36,393 nucleotides of DNA from an uncultured Eubacteriales bacterium (lineage in GTDB: Bacteria > Bacillota > Clostridia > Christensenellales > UBA1242), in assembly GCA_948806215.1 (NCBI GenBank), contig CAQIDI010000009.1, positions 1 to 36,393 of the forward strand, read 5' to 3'. A program made the translations under genes and the position numbers. The notes beneath the pieces are model-generated. The model did no database searches. It was not told where the DNA came from and was given only the letters and a program-made list of their open reading frames with translations. This document shows positions 33,752 to 36,393 of the stretch, in pieces (position 1 is the first letter of the stretch; each line of letters begins with the position of its first letter).

Positions 33752-36130
33752 TTACACTCTAAGTTCAATACCATTACGCTTAAACTCTTCAACAATTCTA
33801 GAACTAAAAATTTCTATATCCTTAGTTGTTAAAGTTTTTTCGGTTGGAGTTATAACAAAGTTAATTGTAAAGCTTTTATTACCTTTTAAAACTTCATCGT
33901 TTTCATAAATATCTTTTAAACTATGTTCCATTATAAAATTGCATTTAAAGTTATTAATAATATCTTCAATTTGCTTATATATTGTGTTTTTAGGTACTAA
34001 AAAGTTAAAGTCAAGGCTAACGCTTTGAAGTTTAGAAACTTGTGCTCTAACAGCTTTAACTTCTTCCACATTTGCAAATTGTTCGAAATTAATTTCAAGT
34101 AACACAGTTTTATGCTTTTGCGAAAGTGTGCTGTTAACTTTTGGATTAACCACGCCCATTTCGCCAACTTTAACACTTCCCGCATAAATCACGCAAGAAT
34201 TTTTTGGATGCAAATATTCGCTAGTTGGTTCACTAACATAACTTAGTTTTGTTTTAACTAATGATTCTGCTAGGTTTTCCATAATTCGTTTTAACTCAAA
34301 ATATAGTTCTTCTTCTGAGTTTGTTACGCTTGATAAAACAATGCTTAAATGATTTTGCTCTTCCACAATATTATTTTTATTTAACCTATCAGCAACTCTG
34401 CCAATTTCACAAATTTTAATATCGTTAAAGTTATTTCGGTTTTCAAACATAACTTTTAGTAAACTTGGTGCAAGCCTATGTCTAATTCCGGCTTGTCCAC
34501 TGTTTGATGTATCCATCAAAGTAACAACGCTTGTTTCGTTAATGTTATGCGCATTATTAAAATCTTCGTAGTTCCATAAATAAGTGTGAACTTCCGATAT
34601 GCCAAATTTTTCGGCAAGCAATCGCTTTGTTTCGTATTCTAATAAATGTGCTTTATCTTGGCTAACTGGTTCTAAGTTAAAGCTAAGTGGCTTAGGAACA
34701 ATGTTATCGTAGCCATACATTCTTAACACTTCTTCCACTAAATCTTCTTTTATCGAAACATCTTTAGTTCCACGCCAAGAAGGAACTGTTACTGTTAATT
34801 TATTGTTATCGGCTTTTAGTTCAAAACCAAGAGCTGTTAAAATTGAATCAATTTTTTGTTTGCCAACTTCAACCCCCGCACGGCTTGAAATAAAATCGTA
34901 ATCACACTCAATTTTATGAACAGGATATCTATAATTATAAACATCGGTTAACGAACTTGTTACTTTAATACCATTATCAATATTGCTTAAAATAAATATT
35001 AATCTAGCAATAGCTGTGGTTGTTAACTCTGGGTCAAGCGATTTTTCGTAACGCAAACTAGCATCGGTAACCAATCCAACTGCTTTTGCACCTTTTCTAA
35101 TTGCAACAGGGTCGAATGTTGCAGATTCTAAAAGCAACGAATTTGTATTATCGGTTATTCCCGATTTTAATCCGCCCTTAATTCCGGCAATAGCAACTGG
35201 CTCACGCTTATCGTCGCAAATAAGCACACTTCCTGCCATAACTTCGTGTTCTTCACCTTCTAAAGTTATCATTTTAACATTTTGTTTAGGTTCAATAACT
35301 GTAATACCATTAACAATTTGATTATCAAATGCGTGCATTGGTTGTCCAACTTCTAACATTAAATAGTTGGTCATATCAGCAAGTAAATTAATATCGCGCA
35401 TACCGCAATAGTTTAGTTTGATTTTCATATTTAATGGGCTACGCCTTTTACTAATATTGTTAACTGTTACTGCGCTATATCTATAACAATTTTTATTTTC
35501 AACCTTAATATTTAGTTTTGGTAAATTGTTATATTGTGTTAAGTCCACTGTTTTTAAAGGCTTTAACTCTCTTCCAAAAATTGCAGCAAATTCACGAGCC
35601 AAACCATAATGCCCCCACAAATCTGGCCTATTAGTTAACGATTTGTTATCAATTTCTAAAATAACATCATCAATCGGAAACAATTTTTTAATATCTGTTC
35701 CCATAGGTGCAATTTCGTCAAATTCTATAATTCCACTTTCATCAGAACCAATTCCTAGTTCGCTTTCGCCACAACACATACCAAAGCTTTCAACGCCAAC
35801 AAGTTTTGCCTTGTTAATTTTAATTCCGCTAACTAATGCTCCAACACGAGCAAAAGCAGTAATCATTCCAACTCTAACATTTGGTGCACCGCAAACAACT
35901 TGAGTTGGTTCGCTAAGCCCATCATCAACTTTTAAAATGTGTAGTTTTTTGCTTTCTGGATGATTATTAACTTCCAAAATTTTAGCAAGCACAACACCTG
36001 TTGTGTTTGAACCCATATAATAAACATCTTCGATTTCTGCAGTTGATAAGTTAAAACGTTTAACAAGTTCGCTAACTTCTATACCACTTAAATCAACAAA
36101 TTCCTTAATCCAATTAATAGAAACTCTCAT
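33752..36130 (-). CDS. pheT: Phenylalanine--tRNA ligase beta subunit
   Basis: Beta chain of the alpha2-beta2 enzyme that charges tRNA-Phe; it holds the editing site for mischarged tyrosine. The 792-residue protein shows the normal order: an EMAP/tRNA-binding OB domain at about 40-150 (VVLAKILEVNNHPESKKLHI, VVCGAPNVRVG, SFGMCCGESELG), the B3/B4 editing region (about 210-370, with VGQPMHAFD), the B5 domain (about 400-470), the catalytic-like core, and a C-terminal FDX-ACB anticodon-binding domain (about 700-792). AAGGGG precedes the ATG. It follows pheS after about 10 bases, the usual operon order. Confidence 0.97.
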   Translation of the reverse strand: MRVSINWIKEFVDLSGIEVSELVKRFNLSTAEIEDVYYMGSNTTGVVLAKILEVNNHPESKKLHILKVDDGLSEPTQVVCGAPNVRVGMITAFARVGALVSGIKINKAKLVGVESFGMCCGESELGIGSDESGIIEFDEIAPMGTDIKKLFPIDDVILEIDNKSLTNRPDLWGHYGLAREFAAIFGRELKPLKTVDLTQYNNLPKLNIKVENKNCYRYSAVTVNNISKRRSPLNMKIKLNYCGMRDINLLADMTNYLMLEVGQPMHAFDNQIVNGITVIEPKQNVKMITLEGEEHEVMAGSVLICDDKREPVAIAGIKGGLKSGITDNTNSLLLESATFDPVAIRKGAKAVGLVTDASLRYEKSLDPELTTTAIARLIFILSNIDNGIKVTSSLTDVYNYRYPVHKIECDYDFISSRAGVEVGKQKIDSILTALGFELKADNNKLTVTVPSWRGTKDVSIKEDLVEEVLRMYGYDNIVPKPLSFNLEPVSQDKAHLLEYETKRLLAEKFGISEVHTYLWNYEDFNNAHNINETSVVTLMDTSNSGQAGIRHRLAPSLLKVMFENRNNFNDIKICEIGRVADRLNKNNIVEEQNHLSIVLSSVTNSEEELYFELKRIMENLAESLVKTKLSYVSEPTSEYLHPKNSCVIYAGSVKVGEMGVVNPKVNSTLSQKHKTVLLEINFEQFANVEEVKAVRAQVSKLQSVSLDFNFLVPKNTIYKQIEDIINNFKCNFIMEHSLKDIYENDEVLKGNKSFTINFVITPTEKTLTTKDIEIFSSRIVEEFKRNGIELRV

Positions 36131-36140
36131 ATATCACCCC

Positions 36141-36393
36141 TTAAATGTTAACCTTAAATGGTTTTAAAACTTTTAAGTTACCACTATTTAACACTCTAAT
36201 ATCGTTTAAGTTAGATTTAATCATAACTAACCTATCAAATCCTAAACCAAAGGCACAACCAGAATAAACATTTGGATCAATGCCAGCCATTTTTAAAACA
36301 TTTGGATGAATCATTCCGCAAGGGCAAAGTTCAATCCAACCACTGTTACCACAAGTTTTGCAACCAACTCCGCCACAGAATGGGCATTTAACA
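36141..36393 (-). CDS. pheS: Phenylalanine--tRNA ligase alpha subunit, 3' part (runs off the window)
   Basis: The last 83 codons of pheS, translated from the minus strand; the stop TAA is at 36141-36143. Class II motif 3 is clear: GCAFGLGFDRLVMIKSNLND, followed by IRVLNSGNLKVL. Upstream it has CPFCGGVGCKTCG then WIELCPCGMIHPNVLKM, i.e. a cysteine-rich insert (four close cysteines) that occurs in some bacterial PheS and may bind zinc. The N-terminal part lies beyond the right edge. Probably co-transcribed with pheT. Confidence 0.95.
   Translation of the reverse strand, partial: VKCPFCGGVGCKTCGNSGWIELCPCGMIHPNVLKMAGIDPNVYSGCAFGLGFDRLVMIKSNLNDIRVLNSGNLKVLKPFKVNI

Overview
The window comes from a low-GC, endospore-forming member of the Bacillota, most likely an uncultured clostridial lineage. 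Evidence for this is the AT-rich sequence, AGGAG-type ribosome binding sites, intrinsic terminators after nearly every unit, a SigH-type sigma gene, a CwlD-like cortex amidase and a complete gerA-gerB-gerC germination receptor operon. TGA serves as a stop (ATGA junctions between gerA/gerB and gerB/gerC), so the code is the standard bacterial one, not the Mycoplasma code.

Layout. 72-582: a desulfoferrodoxin gene between two terminators. 566-6568 (minus): one compact eight-gene run, mrnC - rlmB - sigH - dnaX - ebfC - recR - nucleoside hydrolase - ribokinase. It joins two clusters that are separate in Bacillus (mrnC-rlmB-sigH and dnaX-ebfC-recR) and ends in a nucleoside-to-ribose-5-phosphate salvage pair. 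6735-7477: a cwlD-like amidase. 7559-8738 (plus): a two-gene island whose first protein combines a MuF/SPP1-gp7-like Cys/His knuckle with a DUF6883-like domain, followed by a likely partner or immunity protein. 8712-8927 (minus): a non-coding unit bounded by terminators, a good candidate for a structured small RNA. 8928-10210: rpsF-ssb-rpsR with a strong promoter and an S6:S18-like leader. 10259-10918 (plus): a NUDIX hydrolase. 10935-14958: the germination receptor operon, with an unusual GerC that lacks a lipobox and carries a long Gly/Ser/Gln linker.

15043-32493 (minus) is the most distinctive part. It holds a large surface-assembly locus: a SipW-type signal peptidase, six small membrane-start proteins related to TasA/camelysin (four with a SipW-type F-A-W-like signal end, two without), a transglutaminase-like lipoprotein, and a 3162-residue lipoprotein with a Big2-like domain, about 25 fibronectin/Ig-like repeats and a GLUG-like beta-helix end. 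The transglutaminase-like protein and the giant protein share the same repeat type. I infer a secreted fibre or matrix with its processing peptidase and partner surface proteins.

32754-36393 (minus): a YwaF-like membrane protein with its own promoter, then pheT and the 3' end of pheS. No insertion sequence, CRISPR array, tRNA or rRNA gene was recognised.
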